In this document: positions 26,456-34,942 of the stretch, piece by piece
Position numbering within the stretch: position 1 is the first letter of the stretch
Layout of the letters: every line of letters starts with the position of its first letter
NCBI GenBank assembly: GCA_947500415.1
Contig: CANMRT010000004.1
Location: 186,001-250,000, forward strand
Source: an uncultured Roseicyclus sp.
Lineage (GTDB): Bacteria > Pseudomonadota > Alphaproteobacteria > Rhodobacterales > Rhodobacteraceae
Direction: 5' to 3'
DNA length: 64,000 bases
Program-made: the position numbers and the translations under genes
The notes under the pieces: generated by a model
Told to the model about the DNA's origin: nothing
Seen by the model: only the letters and a program-made list of their open reading frames with translations
Database searches by the model: none

Positions 26456-27418
26456 ATGAACGGCCTGCCGGAAACTCTAGATGCTGAAGGTTTCAGCCGT
26501 TGGCGTTTGGACCCTGACAACTGGGCCCCGGTGGTCAGAGATATTGCGGGCAACGAAGGCATTGATGTTGAGTGCCCGACTTCGTTCAAAACTGGAACAA
26601 ACTTGGTGGTCGACCTGAACGGCTCAGAAATCTTGAAGCTGTTCCCCCCCATCTATGCCGCGCAATTCAGGGGTGAACGATCCGCACTACGGCTCCTAAA
26701 AGGACGCCTCTCCGTTCCAGTTCCCGAAATACGTGGGGAAGGACAAAACAGGGGTTGGTCTTGGTTGATCATCACCAAGTTAAGCGGCACCGTCGGCTCT
26801 GAGGTATGGCCGCTTTTAACCGAAGATGAACGAGGTCACGTAATTGAGCAGGTTGGCCAGAGCATTGCAGAGGTCCAGGCCGTCGCGCCCAGGGAATTGG
26901 CCACGATGGGGCCGACTTGGCCACAGTTCCTATCGCGCCAAACACAAAATTGCATCGAGCGCCATCGTAGCCATGGTCTTGCCGCGCACCTTCTTGAGGA
27001 CTTGGCTGCTCTATTGATTGATGCACCAAGCGTCCTGGCGGAGGACGCGCGCCCCGTAATTCTGACCGGAGAATGGATCCCCGAAAACTTGCTGCTTGAT
27101 CAGACGTCGGAAGGCTGGCGGCTCGCGGCTGTTATCGATTTCGGCGACGTTATGACGGGTAGGGGGGAATACGACCTCCTTGGACCCAGCACGTTCATGT
27201 GCGCAGGCGTGCCCAGTCATGTCAGGCGATTGTTGGAGGGTTACGGCGTGAAGGCGCCCGAGTACGATGAAGCCATGCGACAACGCCTTTTGACGCTGAT
27301 GCTCCTTCACCGCGCGAGTGATCTGCGCAAGATCAACATTGCGGGTTGGGAAAATTCAATAGAGCGGCTTCGGGATCTCCAAAACCTCATATGGCCGGAG
27401 ATTTCATTGGCGACTTGA
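26456..27418 (+). CDS. aminoglycoside phosphotransferase-like kinase-fold protein
   Basis: A protein of about 320 residues with the APH/choline kinase fold. The N-lobe has GTNLVVDLNGSEILKLFPP (ATP-binding Lys) and FRGERSALRLL; the C-lobe has LTGEWIPENLLLDQ where canonical enzymes have HGD....N, and AVIDFGDVMTGRGEYDL with the intact metal-binding Asp. The usual catalytic Asp is thus Glu and the His is Thr. Substrate unknown; resistance should not be assumed. The frame is open to 26369, but MNGLPETL is the likely start. Base composition looks less GC-rich than dnaE2 next to it. Confidence 0.78.
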   Translation: MNGLPETLDAEGFSRWRLDPDNWAPVVRDIAGNEGIDVECPTSFKTGTNLVVDLNGSEILKLFPPIYAAQFRGERSALRLLKGRLSVPVPEIRGEGQNRGWSWLIITKLSGTVGSEVWPLLTEDERGHVIEQVGQSIAEVQAVAPRELATMGPTWPQFLSRQTQNCIERHRSHGLAAHLLEDLAALLIDAPSVLAEDARPVILTGEWIPENLLLDQTSEGWRLAAVIDFGDVMTGRGEYDLLGPSTFMCAGVPSHVRRLLEGYGVKAPEYDEAMRQRLLTLMLLHRASDLRKINIAGWENSIERLRDLQNLIWPEISLAT

Positions 27419-27495
27419 GCGGTGGCTCTGGGCTCGTAGCTGCCGTTCGCCGCGACGCTATCGCCACACGATCAGGCGTAACTCTTGCGCTTCCG

Positions 27496-28485
27496 TTATA
27501 GCCCGTATTTCGGACGCTTCTCCCCCACTGCCTTCATCACCCGCACAAGCTCCTGGCTGATGCCGGGCTCGCTGAGCGCGTGGCCGGCGCCGCGGACCAT
27601 GTGAAGGCGACCAGAGGACCAGACGCGGTCGAGCGCGTGGGCTGAGGCTGGGGGGCAGATCATGTCGTAGCGGCCCTGCACGATGGTGCCGGGGATCTGG
27701 GCGATGCGGTGGGCGTCGTGCAGGATCTGGCCGTCTTCTTCAAGGAAGCCCTTGTTGACGAAGTAGTGGTTTTCGAGGCGGGCGAAGGCGCGGGCATAGT
27801 CGGCAGGGCTTTCGCCGCCGTGGCCGTCACTTTCCATGGAGGCCAGCGCATTTTCCCACGCGGCCCAGGCGCGGGCGAAGCGAGTCTCAACCATCAGATC
27901 GCCGGAGAAGAGGCGGCGGTTGTAGGCGGCGATCAGGTCGTCTTGTTCCTCTTCAGGGACGAGGTTCACGAAGCGCGCCCATTGGTCGGGCCAGAACTGC
28001 CCCGCGCCGCCGCCGTAGAACCAATCGAGCTCCCGCTGCATGGACAGGAACACGCCGCGCAGGGCGAGGTAGGCGACGTTGTCGGGATGCGCTTCGGCGT
28101 AGATCAAACCAAGCGTGGCACCCCAGGAGCCGCCGAAAACGGCCCAACGGTCTATCCCGAGAGTGTTCCTGATCCGCTCGATATCCGCCACCAGATGCCA
28201 GGTCGTGTTCGCGTTGGTCGACGCATGGGGACGGGAGCGTCCACAACCACGCTGATCGAACAGGATGATGCGCCAAACGGACGGATCGAAATAGCGCCGC
28301 ATCGCGGGGCTGCACCCGCCGCCGGGCCCGCCATGGAGCACCACAACAGGCGCGCCGCGCGGGTTGCCGCATTGTTCGACGTAGATGTGATGGCCGTCGC
28401 CCACGTCCAACATGCGCTGATCGAAAGGGTCGATCGGCGAGAACAAATGCGCAGATGCGCGCTTTTGGCCGGAGAACTTGTCCAT
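27496..28485 (-). CDS. pip: proline iminopeptidase
   Basis: A 329-residue alpha/beta hydrolase (family S33) that removes N-terminal proline from peptides. It has HGGPGGGCSPAMRRYFDP, RIILFDQRGCGRSRPHA, the nucleophile elbow GGSWGATLGLIYAEAHP and the C-terminal catalytic His in RGAGHALSEPG. The open frame continues to 28650, but MDKFSGQKR at 28485 gives the family length and has GGACGG upstream. It is divergent from ubiG with 58 bases between the starts. Confidence 0.93.
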   Translation of the reverse strand: MDKFSGQKRASAHLFSPIDPFDQRMLDVGDGHHIYVEQCGNPRGAPVVVLHGGPGGGCSPAMRRYFDPSVWRIILFDQRGCGRSRPHASTNANTTWHLVADIERIRNTLGIDRWAVFGGSWGATLGLIYAEAHPDNVAYLALRGVFLSMQRELDWFYGGGAGQFWPDQWARFVNLVPEEEQDDLIAAYNRRLFSGDLMVETRFARAWAAWENALASMESDGHGGESPADYARAFARLENHYFVNKGFLEEDGQILHDAHRIAQIPGTIVQGRYDMICPPASAHALDRVWSSGRLHMVRGAGHALSEPGISQELVRVMKAVGEKRPKYGL

Positions 28486-28543
28486 GTCCGTCCTATATAG
28501 AGCGTGACTGAAGAAAGCCTGACCAAAGTTGCGAGAGATGTCC

Positions 28544-29290
28544 ATGAACGCGGCACCACAAACCACCGTCGATGACAGCGAAATTGCCAAATTTGAGGCG
28601 ATGGCCGCCGAATGGTGGGACACGGAAGGCAAATTCAAACCGCTCCACATGCTGAACCCGACGCGGCTGGATTACATCACGAGCCAGATCGCCGCGGAGT
28701 TCGGGCGGGATTTGACGGACGATGCGCCGTTCGCGGGTTTGCGGATTCTGGACATCGGTTGCGGTGGCGGATTGCTGGCGGAACCTATGGCGCGTTTGGG
28801 CGCGGATGTGGTGGGGGCCGATGCGGCGGAGCGGAATATTCCGGTGGCACGCGTCCATGCCGAGCAGTCGGGGCTGGAGATCGATTATCGGTTTACGACC
28901 GCCGAAGCGATGGCCGCCAACGGCGAGCAATTCGACGTCGTATTGAATATGGAAGTGGTGGAGCATGTGGCCGACCCGCTGGCCTATCTGACCGCTTGTC
29001 AGCAGCTGCTGAAACCCGGTGGGCTGATGGTCTGTTCCACGCTGAACCGGAACCCGAAGAGCTACCTGATGGCGATCATCGGGGCGGAGCATGTGATGCG
29101 TTGGCTGCCGAAGGGCACGCATGAGTGGTCGAAGTTCATCACGCCGGATGAGTTGTATGATTTGATCCGCGAGGCGGGGCTGGACCCGGTGGATCGCAAA
29201 GGGTTCGTGTTCAACCCAGTGCTTTGGACCTGGGGGTTGAGCGACAGGGATTTGAGCGTGAATTATGTGACCGCTTCGGTGAAGCGCTAG
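28544..29290 (+). CDS. ubiG: ubiquinone biosynthesis O-methyltransferase
   Basis: A 248-residue SAM methyltransferase that carries out both O-methylations in ubiquinone synthesis. [15 protein letters not shown] and the [14 protein letters not shown] segment are diagnostic of UbiG; motif I is [18 protein letters not shown], and [16 protein letters not shown] and [18 protein letters not shown] follow. Two ATGs (28538, 28544) are possible; I prefer 28544 because GAGAG lies six bases before it. Its quinone product feeds the bc1 complex encoded at 8.8-11.6 kb. Confidence 0.94.
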   Translation: MNAAPQTTVDDSEIAKFEAMAAEWWDTEGKFKPLHMLNPTRLDYITSQIAAEFGRDLTDDAPFAGLRILDIGCGGGLLAEPMARLGADVVGADAAERNIPVARVHAEQSGLEIDYRFTTAEAMAANGEQFDVVLNMEVVEHVADPLAYLTACQQLLKPGGLMVCSTLNRNPKSYLMAIIGAEHVMRWLPKGTHEWSKFITPDELYDLIREAGLDPVDRKGFVFNPVLWTWGLSDRDLSVNYVTASVKR

Positions 29291-29297
29291 GCGGCGG

Positions 29298-29741
29298 CTA
29301 GCCTTCGCCTTCCAGCTTAATCCGCATCTCGCGCAACACCGGCAAGGTGGCGCGGACTCGGTCAGCGCCAATCTCTGACACGGCTTCCGCCAAAACCGGG
29401 GCGATGGCAGAAATGCCGGCTTCGCGCGCACGGCGGCCCGAGGGGCTGATCGAGATCATCTTGCGGCGCGCATCGTCCCAGTCGGGACGGACGTGGATAT
29501 GCCCCGCCCACTCCAACCGGTTGAGCGTGTTCGTCATCGCACCCCGCGTCAGATGGAAGGCGCGTGCCAGTTGGGCAGGTGATTTTTCTTCATTGGTCCG
29601 GGCGAGGTGGTTCAGGACGGAGAAGTGGCTGAGCTCCATGCCTTTAGGCAGCGCTTTGGACAGCCGGGCACGGGCCAATTGATCGACCATGAACACTTCG
29701 CTGAAGAGCGCGACAGAAAGAGGATCATCCGCCTGTGACAT
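29298..29741 (-). CDS. MarR family transcriptional regulator
   Basis: A 147-residue winged-helix dimer. MELSHFSVLNHLARTNEEKS, PAQLARAFHLTRGAMTNTL (recognition helix) and HVRPDWDDARRKMISISPSG (wing) are typical. Seven bases separate its stop from that of ubiG (convergent). The start is taken at MSQADDPLS rather than twelve codons upstream because the latter would be basic and atypical. Target genes are unknown; nothing divergent suggests one. Confidence 0.88.
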   Translation of the reverse strand: MSQADDPLSVALFSEVFMVDQLARARLSKALPKGMELSHFSVLNHLARTNEEKSPAQLARAFHLTRGAMTNTLNRLEWAGHIHVRPDWDDARRKMISISPSGRRAREAGISAIAPVLAEAVSEIGADRVRATLPVLREMRIKLEGEG

Positions 29742-29797
29742 GGCGCGGATAAAACGCCGCGTTGCGGCATGACGCAAGGGTTAACGGTGCCGCAGGG

Positions 29798-30058
29798 TCA
29801 CTCCGCCGCGAGGAGCGGATCGAGTTTTCCCGTACGCTCAAGCGCGGCCATATCATCATATCCGCCAATGTGTTGCCCGCCGATGAAGATCTGCGGAACC
29901 GTGTGGCGACCATTGGCACGACCCATCATTTCCTGCCGCTTGGCAGGGTCGGCTGCAACGTCGATCTCGGCAAAGCTCAGGCCTTTTTCAGTCAGCATGC
30001 GCTTCGCGGCATGGCAGAAGCCACACAACGGTGACGTGTAAATTTCGATCTGTGGCAT
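29798..30058 (-). CDS. grxC: glutaredoxin 3
   Basis: An 86-residue dithiol glutaredoxin. The active site is CGFC after IEIYTSPL, the cis-proline loop is TVPQIFIGGQHIGGYDDM. It would reduce disulfides and glutathionylated proteins with glutathione. MPQIEIYTS at 30058 is the normal start (a longer frame runs to 30088). It lies 39 bases downstream of comF on the same strand, probably co-transcribed, an arrangement I recall from other alphaproteobacteria. Confidence 0.93.
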   Translation of the reverse strand: MPQIEIYTSPLCGFCHAAKRMLTEKGLSFAEIDVAADPAKRQEMMGRANGRHTVPQIFIGGQHIGGYDDMAALERTGKLDPLLAAE

Positions 30059-30097
30059 GTTTTCGTGTCCCCTGTCCTCAACACTCATCGGCCCAAT

Positions 30098-30826
30098 CTA
30101 GGCATCACGTCCGACCCGTGCCAGAGCCAGAACAGACACTTTTTCGGCACCGGCGGTGAGGCAGGCTTGTGTGGCGGCAGCAAAGGTTGCGCCGGAGGTC
30201 ATGACATCATCGATCAGAACGACGTGGCGCCCGGCCATGCAGGTACCGCGGCGGGGGTGGGCCAGCATTGCTTCATCAACGTTTTGGTGGCGCGCGTCGC
30301 GGTCACGCCCTTCCTGTGATGGCGTGGGCCGCAGGCGTAGGAGTGCCATGGGCTCAACGGTCACGTCAGCGTGGCGGGCAAGGGCCCAGGCCAGCAGCGC
30401 GGCTTGATTGAAGCGACGCCTGGCAAGGCGCGTCCAATGTAGGGGGATTGGCACCACAAGCGGATTGTCGTGCAGCAGGTCAACGCCCGCGCGGGCGAGC
30501 CAGGGGCCAGCGGCGCGGGCGATGTCGGCGCGGTCGCCGTGCTTGAGCGCCAGGACCAGTTTGCGACCAATGCCGTCATAACCGAAGACGGCACGCCCGT
30601 GGCTCCACGGTCGAGGAGTGGTCGAGCATTCGCTGCAGATGAGGCGTTCGTCGGAGGCGGCAGTTTGGCCCGGCAGGCCGGTACCACATAGATCGCAGGC
30701 CGCGCCGAGAATGAAGGGAGTGTCGGCCCAACAGGATCCGCAGATTGCAAAGGGGTCCTCAACACGCTCAGCACAGCTAAGGCATTCGGGAGGGAACACC
30801 GTGTGGAGCATGGTTTGCAATCTCAT
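30098..30826 (-). CDS. ComF family protein (phosphoribosyltransferase-like)
   Basis: A 242-residue ComF-like protein. The N-terminal zinc region contains paired cysteines (PECLSCAERV, ICGSCW, CDLCG, CSEC); the phosphoribosyltransferase domain has VVPIPLHWTRLARRRFNQA and the PRPP loop VVLIDDVMTSGAT. ComF is needed for DNA uptake in some competent bacteria, but most homologues are untested. Its start overlaps the upstream part of the divergent methyltransferase frame, whose true start I place further down. Confidence 0.9.
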   Translation of the reverse strand: MRLQTMLHTVFPPECLSCAERVEDPFAICGSCWADTPFILGAACDLCGTGLPGQTAASDERLICSECSTTPRPWSHGRAVFGYDGIGRKLVLALKHGDRADIARAAGPWLARAGVDLLHDNPLVVPIPLHWTRLARRRFNQAALLAWALARHADVTVEPMALLRLRPTPSQEGRDRDARHQNVDEAMLAHPRRGTCMAGRHVVLIDDVMTSGATFAAATQACLTAGAEKVSVLALARVGRDA

Positions 30827-30874
30827 TCGTGCCCCCTAGGTTGCGCCCGACACGCGGACAAGGAACAGAGCCTC

Positions 30875-31741
30875 TTGCACGAAAATCACCCTCGCCTGAC
30901 GGACGCCAAAGCGCTTGCTGCGCACCGTGCCCGCGCGGAGCGTGATCCCGCGCGCTTTCTGCATGACGAAGCCATGCTGGAGCTTCAGGAAAGACTCATC
31001 GACGTTAACAGAAGGTTTACGGCGCCTGCGATTGTGACGGATTTCCCTAAAATCTGGGGTGATTTTGCCAAAGATGCCCGAATTGTAGGCATGGAAGAGA
31101 CTTTGGCGCTGGAGGAAGGCGCCCATGATCTAGTGATCCACGCGATGTCGCTGCATTGGGCGGATGATCCGGTGGGGCAAATCGTGCAGTGCCGCCGCGC
31201 GTTGAAGCCAGATGGTCTGTTTCTGGCCGTGGCCTTTGGCGGCGCGACCCTGATCGAGTTGCGCGATGCGATGGCGCGGGCCGAGGCGCAGGTGATGGGT
31301 GGGATGAGCCCACGTGTGGCCCCGATGGCGGAGGTGCGCGATATGGGCAGCCTGTTGCAGCGCGCCGGGTTGGCGTTGCCGGTGGCTGACAACCTGCGCA
31401 AACGTGTGACTTACCCCAATCCCATTGCCTTGATGCATGACCTGCGCGCGATGGGGGAGACCAATGCTTTGGCGGATCGCCATCGGGCCGTGCCGCCACG
31501 TGGATTTTTCCCGACCGCAGCGGCTTTCTACGCCGAATCCTATCCGGCGGAAGAAAATCGCATCCAAGCGACGTTCGAGCTCGTATTCCTAACAGGTTGG
31601 GCACCACACGAGAGCCAGCAGACACCGCTGCGCCCGGGAAGTGCCAAAAGCCGATTAGCCGACGCGCTTGGCGTCGATGAGTTTGACGAAACCGCCAAAC
31701 CGGTCCATGACCGGCCCGACGACGAGAGCCCGAACAGCTGA
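30875..31741 (+). CDS. methyltransferase-like protein related to NDUFAF5/BioC
   Basis: A protein of about 288 residues whose second half (DLVIHAMSLHWADDPVGQ, CRRALKPDGLFLAVAFGG, GGMSPRVAPMAEVRDMGSLL, YPNPIALMHDLRAMGETNAL) matches the NDUFAF5/BioC-like family that assembles or modifies complex I in mitochondria. The SAM-binding glycine motif expected near residues 45-60 is absent (IVTDFPKIWGDFAKD is there instead). A TTG at 30875 with AGGA ten bases upstream fits the family N-terminus (HPRLTDAKALAAHRARA). It ends in a one-base stop/start overlap with hemH. Confidence 0.78.
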   Translation: MHENHPRLTDAKALAAHRARAERDPARFLHDEAMLELQERLIDVNRRFTAPAIVTDFPKIWGDFAKDARIVGMEETLALEEGAHDLVIHAMSLHWADDPVGQIVQCRRALKPDGLFLAVAFGGATLIELRDAMARAEAQVMGGMSPRVAPMAEVRDMGSLLQRAGLALPVADNLRKRVTYPNPIALMHDLRAMGETNALADRHRAVPPRGFFPTAAAFYAESYPAEENRIQATFELVFLTGWAPHESQQTPLRPGSAKSRLADALGVDEFDETAKPVHDRPDDESPNS

Positions 31742-32805
31742 TGAACATGATGCAAGCCAGCCCTGCGCCCGCCCTGAGCCATGCCCCTGCCGATCACCCC
31801 AAGGTGACATTCGGCAAGGTTGGCGTGCTGTTGGCGAACCTCGGGACGCCGGACAATTACGACTATTGGTCGATGCGACGCTATCTGAACGAGTTTCTCA
31901 GCGACAAGCGCGTGATCGATTACAGCCCCTGGATCTGGCAACCTCTGTTGCAGCTTATCATTCTGACGAAGCGGCCTTTTTCGAGTGGAGCGGCCTACAA
32001 GAGCATCTGGAACCACGAGGCGGGGGAAAGCCCGCTGATGACGATCACCAAGGATCAGACCGCCAAGATGAAGAGCCTGATGGCCGAGCGGTTTGGCGAC
32101 GATGTCGTGGTTGATTTCTGTATGCGGTACGGCAATCCGTCGACGAAATCCAAGGTGGATGAGCTGGTCGCGCAGGGCTGCACCAAGATTCTGTTTTTCC
32201 CGCTGTATCCGCAATATGCGGGGGCGACCTCAGCCACGGCGTGTGACCAATTCTTCCGCTCGTTGGAGAATATCAAGTGGCAGCCGCAGGTGCGCACGGT
32301 GGAGCCCTACTACGAGCATCCGCTCTATATTGAGGCGCTGGCGCAGTCGATCGAGCGGGCTTATGGCGCGTTGGAAACCCGGCCGGATGTGCTGGTGTGT
32401 AGCTACCATGGGGTGCCGAAGCGCTACCTGATGGAAGGCGATCCGTACCATTGCCAGTGTCAGAAAACGACGCGTCTGTTGAAGGAGCGTTTGGGGTGGG
32501 CGGACACGGATATCGTGACCACATTCCAGAGCCGGTTCGGGCCAGAGGAATGGTTGCAGCCTTACACCGTTGAGGAAGTGGCGCGGCTGGCGGAGCAGGG
32601 CAAGAAACGGATTGCGGTCTGTGCGCCGGCCTTCTCAGCCGATTGCATCGAGACGCTGGAAGAGATCAACGAAGAGATCGCCGAAAGCTTCGAACATGCA
32701 GGTGGGGAAGAGTTCACCTACATCCCGTGTCTCAACGACGACGACGCCCATATGGGGGCGCTGGCGACGGTGGTGGAAGAGAACCTGAAGGGCTGGCTGG
32801 ACTGA
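31741..32805 (+). CDS. hemH: ferrochelatase
   Basis: A 354-residue ferrochelatase that inserts iron into protoporphyrin IX, the last step of haem synthesis. KVGVLLANLGTPDNYDYWSM, RRYLNEFLSDKRVID, VVDFCMRYGNPSTKSKVDEL, LFFPLYPQYAGATSATACDQ and CSYHGVPKRYLMEGDPYHCQC carry the catalytic His and the conserved strands. TFQSRFGPEEWLQPYT and VCAPAFSADCIETLEEI follow. The ATG overlaps the methyltransferase stop (TGATG). A strong hairpin terminator is at 32877-32905. Confidence 0.96.
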   Translation: MNMMQASPAPALSHAPADHPKVTFGKVGVLLANLGTPDNYDYWSMRRYLNEFLSDKRVIDYSPWIWQPLLQLIILTKRPFSSGAAYKSIWNHEAGESPLMTITKDQTAKMKSLMAERFGDDVVVDFCMRYGNPSTKSKVDELVAQGCTKILFFPLYPQYAGATSATACDQFFRSLENIKWQPQVRTVEPYYEHPLYIEALAQSIERAYGALETRPDVLVCSYHGVPKRYLMEGDPYHCQCQKTTRLLKERLGWADTDIVTTFQSRFGPEEWLQPYTVEEVARLAEQGKKRIAVCAPAFSADCIETLEEINEEIAESFEHAGGEEFTYIPCLNDDDAHMGALATVVEENLKGWLD

Positions 32806-32876
32806 AGCCGCGCGCTCAACCGCTCCTCGGCGGGGCCTCCTCGCAGTTGCCATGATCCGGTAGAAAAAATGAAGCG

Positions 32877-32905
32877 CCGCGCTTTTGGTAAAGCGCGGTT
32901 TTTTT
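32877..32905 (+). terminator. Rho-independent terminator of hemH
   Basis: CCGCGCTTT (32877-32885) pairs with AAAGCGCGG (32890-32898) around a four-base loop and is followed by seven T residues. The mirror structure could also act on the minus strand for the small gene at 32950, although its T-run there is displaced. Confidence 0.88.
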
Positions 32906-32949
32906 GCATTTTCGTGGAACAAAGATGGAGTGAGAAAGCCCGCGCTTCG

Positions 32950-33093
32950 TCAGGCAGCCATTTGGGTGGCAGGGCGTCCGGTGAAGAGCTTATCGCCCAC
33001 ACGGACCGTGACCATGCCATTGGCCAGCTTGCGTACGAAGTTGCCTTGAATGGACACACATGTCCCGATGAAAACGGTGGTCAACACTGTCAT
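32950..33093 (-). CDS. 47-residue small protein of unknown function
   Basis: A short gene in the 437-base space between hemH and mutT. Translation begins MTVLTTVFIGTCVSIQG, continues with NFVRKLANGMVTVRVGDKL and ends in FTGRPATQMAA. Alternating hydrophobic residues and GD/NG turns suggest a small all-beta (KOW/SH3-like) domain rather than a membrane peptide. A G-rich stretch (GGGGG) precedes the ATG. I recall near-identical short proteins in other Rhodobacterales, but this is memory, not a search. It is downstream of the hemH terminator and convergent with it. Confidence 0.62.
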   Translation of the reverse strand: MTVLTTVFIGTCVSIQGNFVRKLANGMVTVRVGDKLFTGRPATQMAA

Positions 33094-33242
33094 ATCCCCC
33101 ATAGACGTGTGCCCAAACATTAGCCGGATTGATTAATAAATCACTTACAAAATTACGGCTGAAAGCAATTTTCAGCAGTTTTTTTGCGCTTTGTGGATAA
33201 ATTCGCGGGCAAATTGCGGATTTGGCGACTCGTGTTCGCGGA

Positions 33243-33650
33243 TCAGAGCCAATCGCGGAGAATCGGTATCAAGGGGATGTCCGCGGGTGGCATCGGGTAG
33301 TCGCGCAGCTCGTTCGCGCGAACCCATTTCAGGGTTTGTCCCTCACGGCTTTGGGGAATGCCATCCCACTTGCGGCAGGCGAAAAGTGGCATGAGGAGAT
33401 GGAACTTCTCATACGCGTGGCTGGCGAAGGTGAGCGGCGCGAGGCAGCTGGCCCAGGTGTCGATGCCAAGTTCCTCTTGTAGTTCACGGATCAGCGCAAT
33501 CTCCGGGGTTTCACCCGGCTCGACCTTGCCGCCGGGGAATTCCCAGAGGCCCGCCATGCTTTTGCCCTCGGGGCGTTGGGCCAGAAGAATGCGGCCATCG
33601 GCGTCGATGAGAGCGACGGCGGAGACAAGGATGACGTTGGCCTCGCTCAC
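33243..33650 (-). CDS. mutT: Nudix hydrolase, 8-oxo-dGTP diphosphatase type
   Basis: A 135-residue MutT-like protein that would clear oxidised dGTP. The Nudix box is present (GGKVEPGETPEIALIREL followed by QEELG), preceded by ILLAQRPEGKSMAGLWEFP, the classical MutT opening, and followed by the FHLLMPLFACRKWDG and LKWVRANELRDYPMPPAD segments. Its start overlaps the argJ stop by four bases, so it is translated from the argJ message. Confidence 0.93.
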   Translation of the reverse strand: MSEANVILVSAVALIDADGRILLAQRPEGKSMAGLWEFPGGKVEPGETPEIALIRELQEELGIDTWASCLAPLTFASHAYEKFHLLMPLFACRKWDGIPQSREGQTLKWVRANELRDYPMPPADIPLIPILRDWL

Positions 33651-34918
33651 GAGCGGTAATCCGCGTTGATCTGGATGTAGCCGTGGGTCAGGTCGCAGGT
33701 CCAGACGGTGGACGTGCCTTGGCCGAGGCCGAGGTCCACGTCGATGAGGAGTTCGGGGTTTTTCATGTAGGTGGCCCCAGCCTCTTCCGAGTAGCTTTCG
33801 GCAACCCAGCCTTCTTCCGCGACGAGGATGTCGCCGAAGCGGATGGTAAGCCGGTCGCGGTCGGCCTCAGCCCCGGATTTGCCGACAGCCATGACGATGC
33901 GGCCCCAGTTCGGATCTTCACCCGCGATGGCGGTTTTCACGAGGGGAGAATTGGCGATGGAGCGGGCGACTTTGCGGGCGTCGTCATCGGAGGCGGCACC
34001 TGTCACGCGCACTTCAACGAACTTGGTGGCCCCTTCGCCGTCGCGGACGATCTGGTGGGCGAGGTCTTGCATGACGGTTTGCAGCCCGGCCTGGAAAGTG
34101 GGGTCGGGTGCGGTAAGGGGTGCGTTGCCTGCGCGGCCTGTGGCGGCGAGCAGGACGGTGTCAGAAGTGGAGGTGTCGCTGTCGACGGTGACGGCGTTGA
34201 AGCTGACCTCATTTGTGGCGCTGAGCATCTGTTGGAGAGCGTTTTGCGTGATGGCCGCGTCAGTGAAGACGTAGCCAAGCATCGTGGCCATATCGGGCGC
34301 GATCATGCCGGAGCCTTTGGCGAAACCCATGATGGTGATGGCCTTGCCGTCGATCTGGCAGGTGGTGACCGCGCCTTTGGGGAAGGTGTCGGTTGTCATG
34401 ATCGCGCGGGCGGCAGGCTCGGTGGCGTCGGCGGTCAGGGATTGCGCGATAGACGGCAGGGCGTCGGTGATCTTGGAAGCTGGAAGCGGTTCACCGATCA
34501 CACCGGTGGACGAGGTGAAGATGTGGCTTTCTGGCAGGTTTAAGGCCTGTGCGGCGGCCTCTGCGATCAGGGCAACGTCGGTGACGCCGCGCTTGCCGGT
34601 GAAGGTGTTCGCGTTGCCGGAGTTTACGACGACTCCGAAGCCATCATCACCGGACAGACCCGCCAGCTTGGCCTGACAATCGAGCACGGCGGCAGAGCGG
34701 GTGGCGGAGCGGGTGAAGACGCCTGCGATCGTGGAGCCTGCGGAGATCTCGGCGACCATCACATCAACACGGTCTTTGTATTTCACGCCAACGGCGCCCG
34801 CTGCAAAGCGGACGCCGTCGATAGCAGGGAGATCAGGGAAAGCGGCGGGCGCGAGGGGCGAGACGTTGTATTTCGCCCCGCCGGTGGCGACGGCCACCTT
34901 GCTAGGAGTGTCAGACAT
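33647..34918 (-). CDS. argJ: bifunctional ornithine acetyltransferase / N-acetylglutamate synthase
   Basis: A 423-residue ArgJ that recycles the acetyl group in arginine synthesis. Self-cleavage is expected at the Ala-Thr bond in IAPDMATMLGYVFTDA; the Thr becomes the nucleophile of the beta chain. KGSGMIAP, VVNSGNANTFTGKRG and the C-terminal DLTHGYIQINADYRS are family landmarks. It lies between the parvulin isomerase gene (24-base gap) and mutT (4-base overlap). Confidence 0.95.
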   Translation of the reverse strand: MSDTPSKVAVATGGAKYNVSPLAPAAFPDLPAIDGVRFAAGAVGVKYKDRVDVMVAEISAGSTIAGVFTRSATRSAAVLDCQAKLAGLSGDDGFGVVVNSGNANTFTGKRGVTDVALIAEAAAQALNLPESHIFTSSTGVIGEPLPASKITDALPSIAQSLTADATEPAARAIMTTDTFPKGAVTTCQIDGKAITIMGFAKGSGMIAPDMATMLGYVFTDAAITQNALQQMLSATNEVSFNAVTVDSDTSTSDTVLLAATGRAGNAPLTAPDPTFQAGLQTVMQDLAHQIVRDGEGATKFVEVRVTGAASDDDARKVARSIANSPLVKTAIAGEDPNWGRIVMAVGKSGAEADRDRLTIRFGDILVAEEGWVAESYSEEAGATYMKNPELLIDVDLGLGQGTSTVWTCDLTHGYIQINADYRS

Positions 34919-34942
34919 GCGCGCCCTTCCCTGGTTTGAGCC

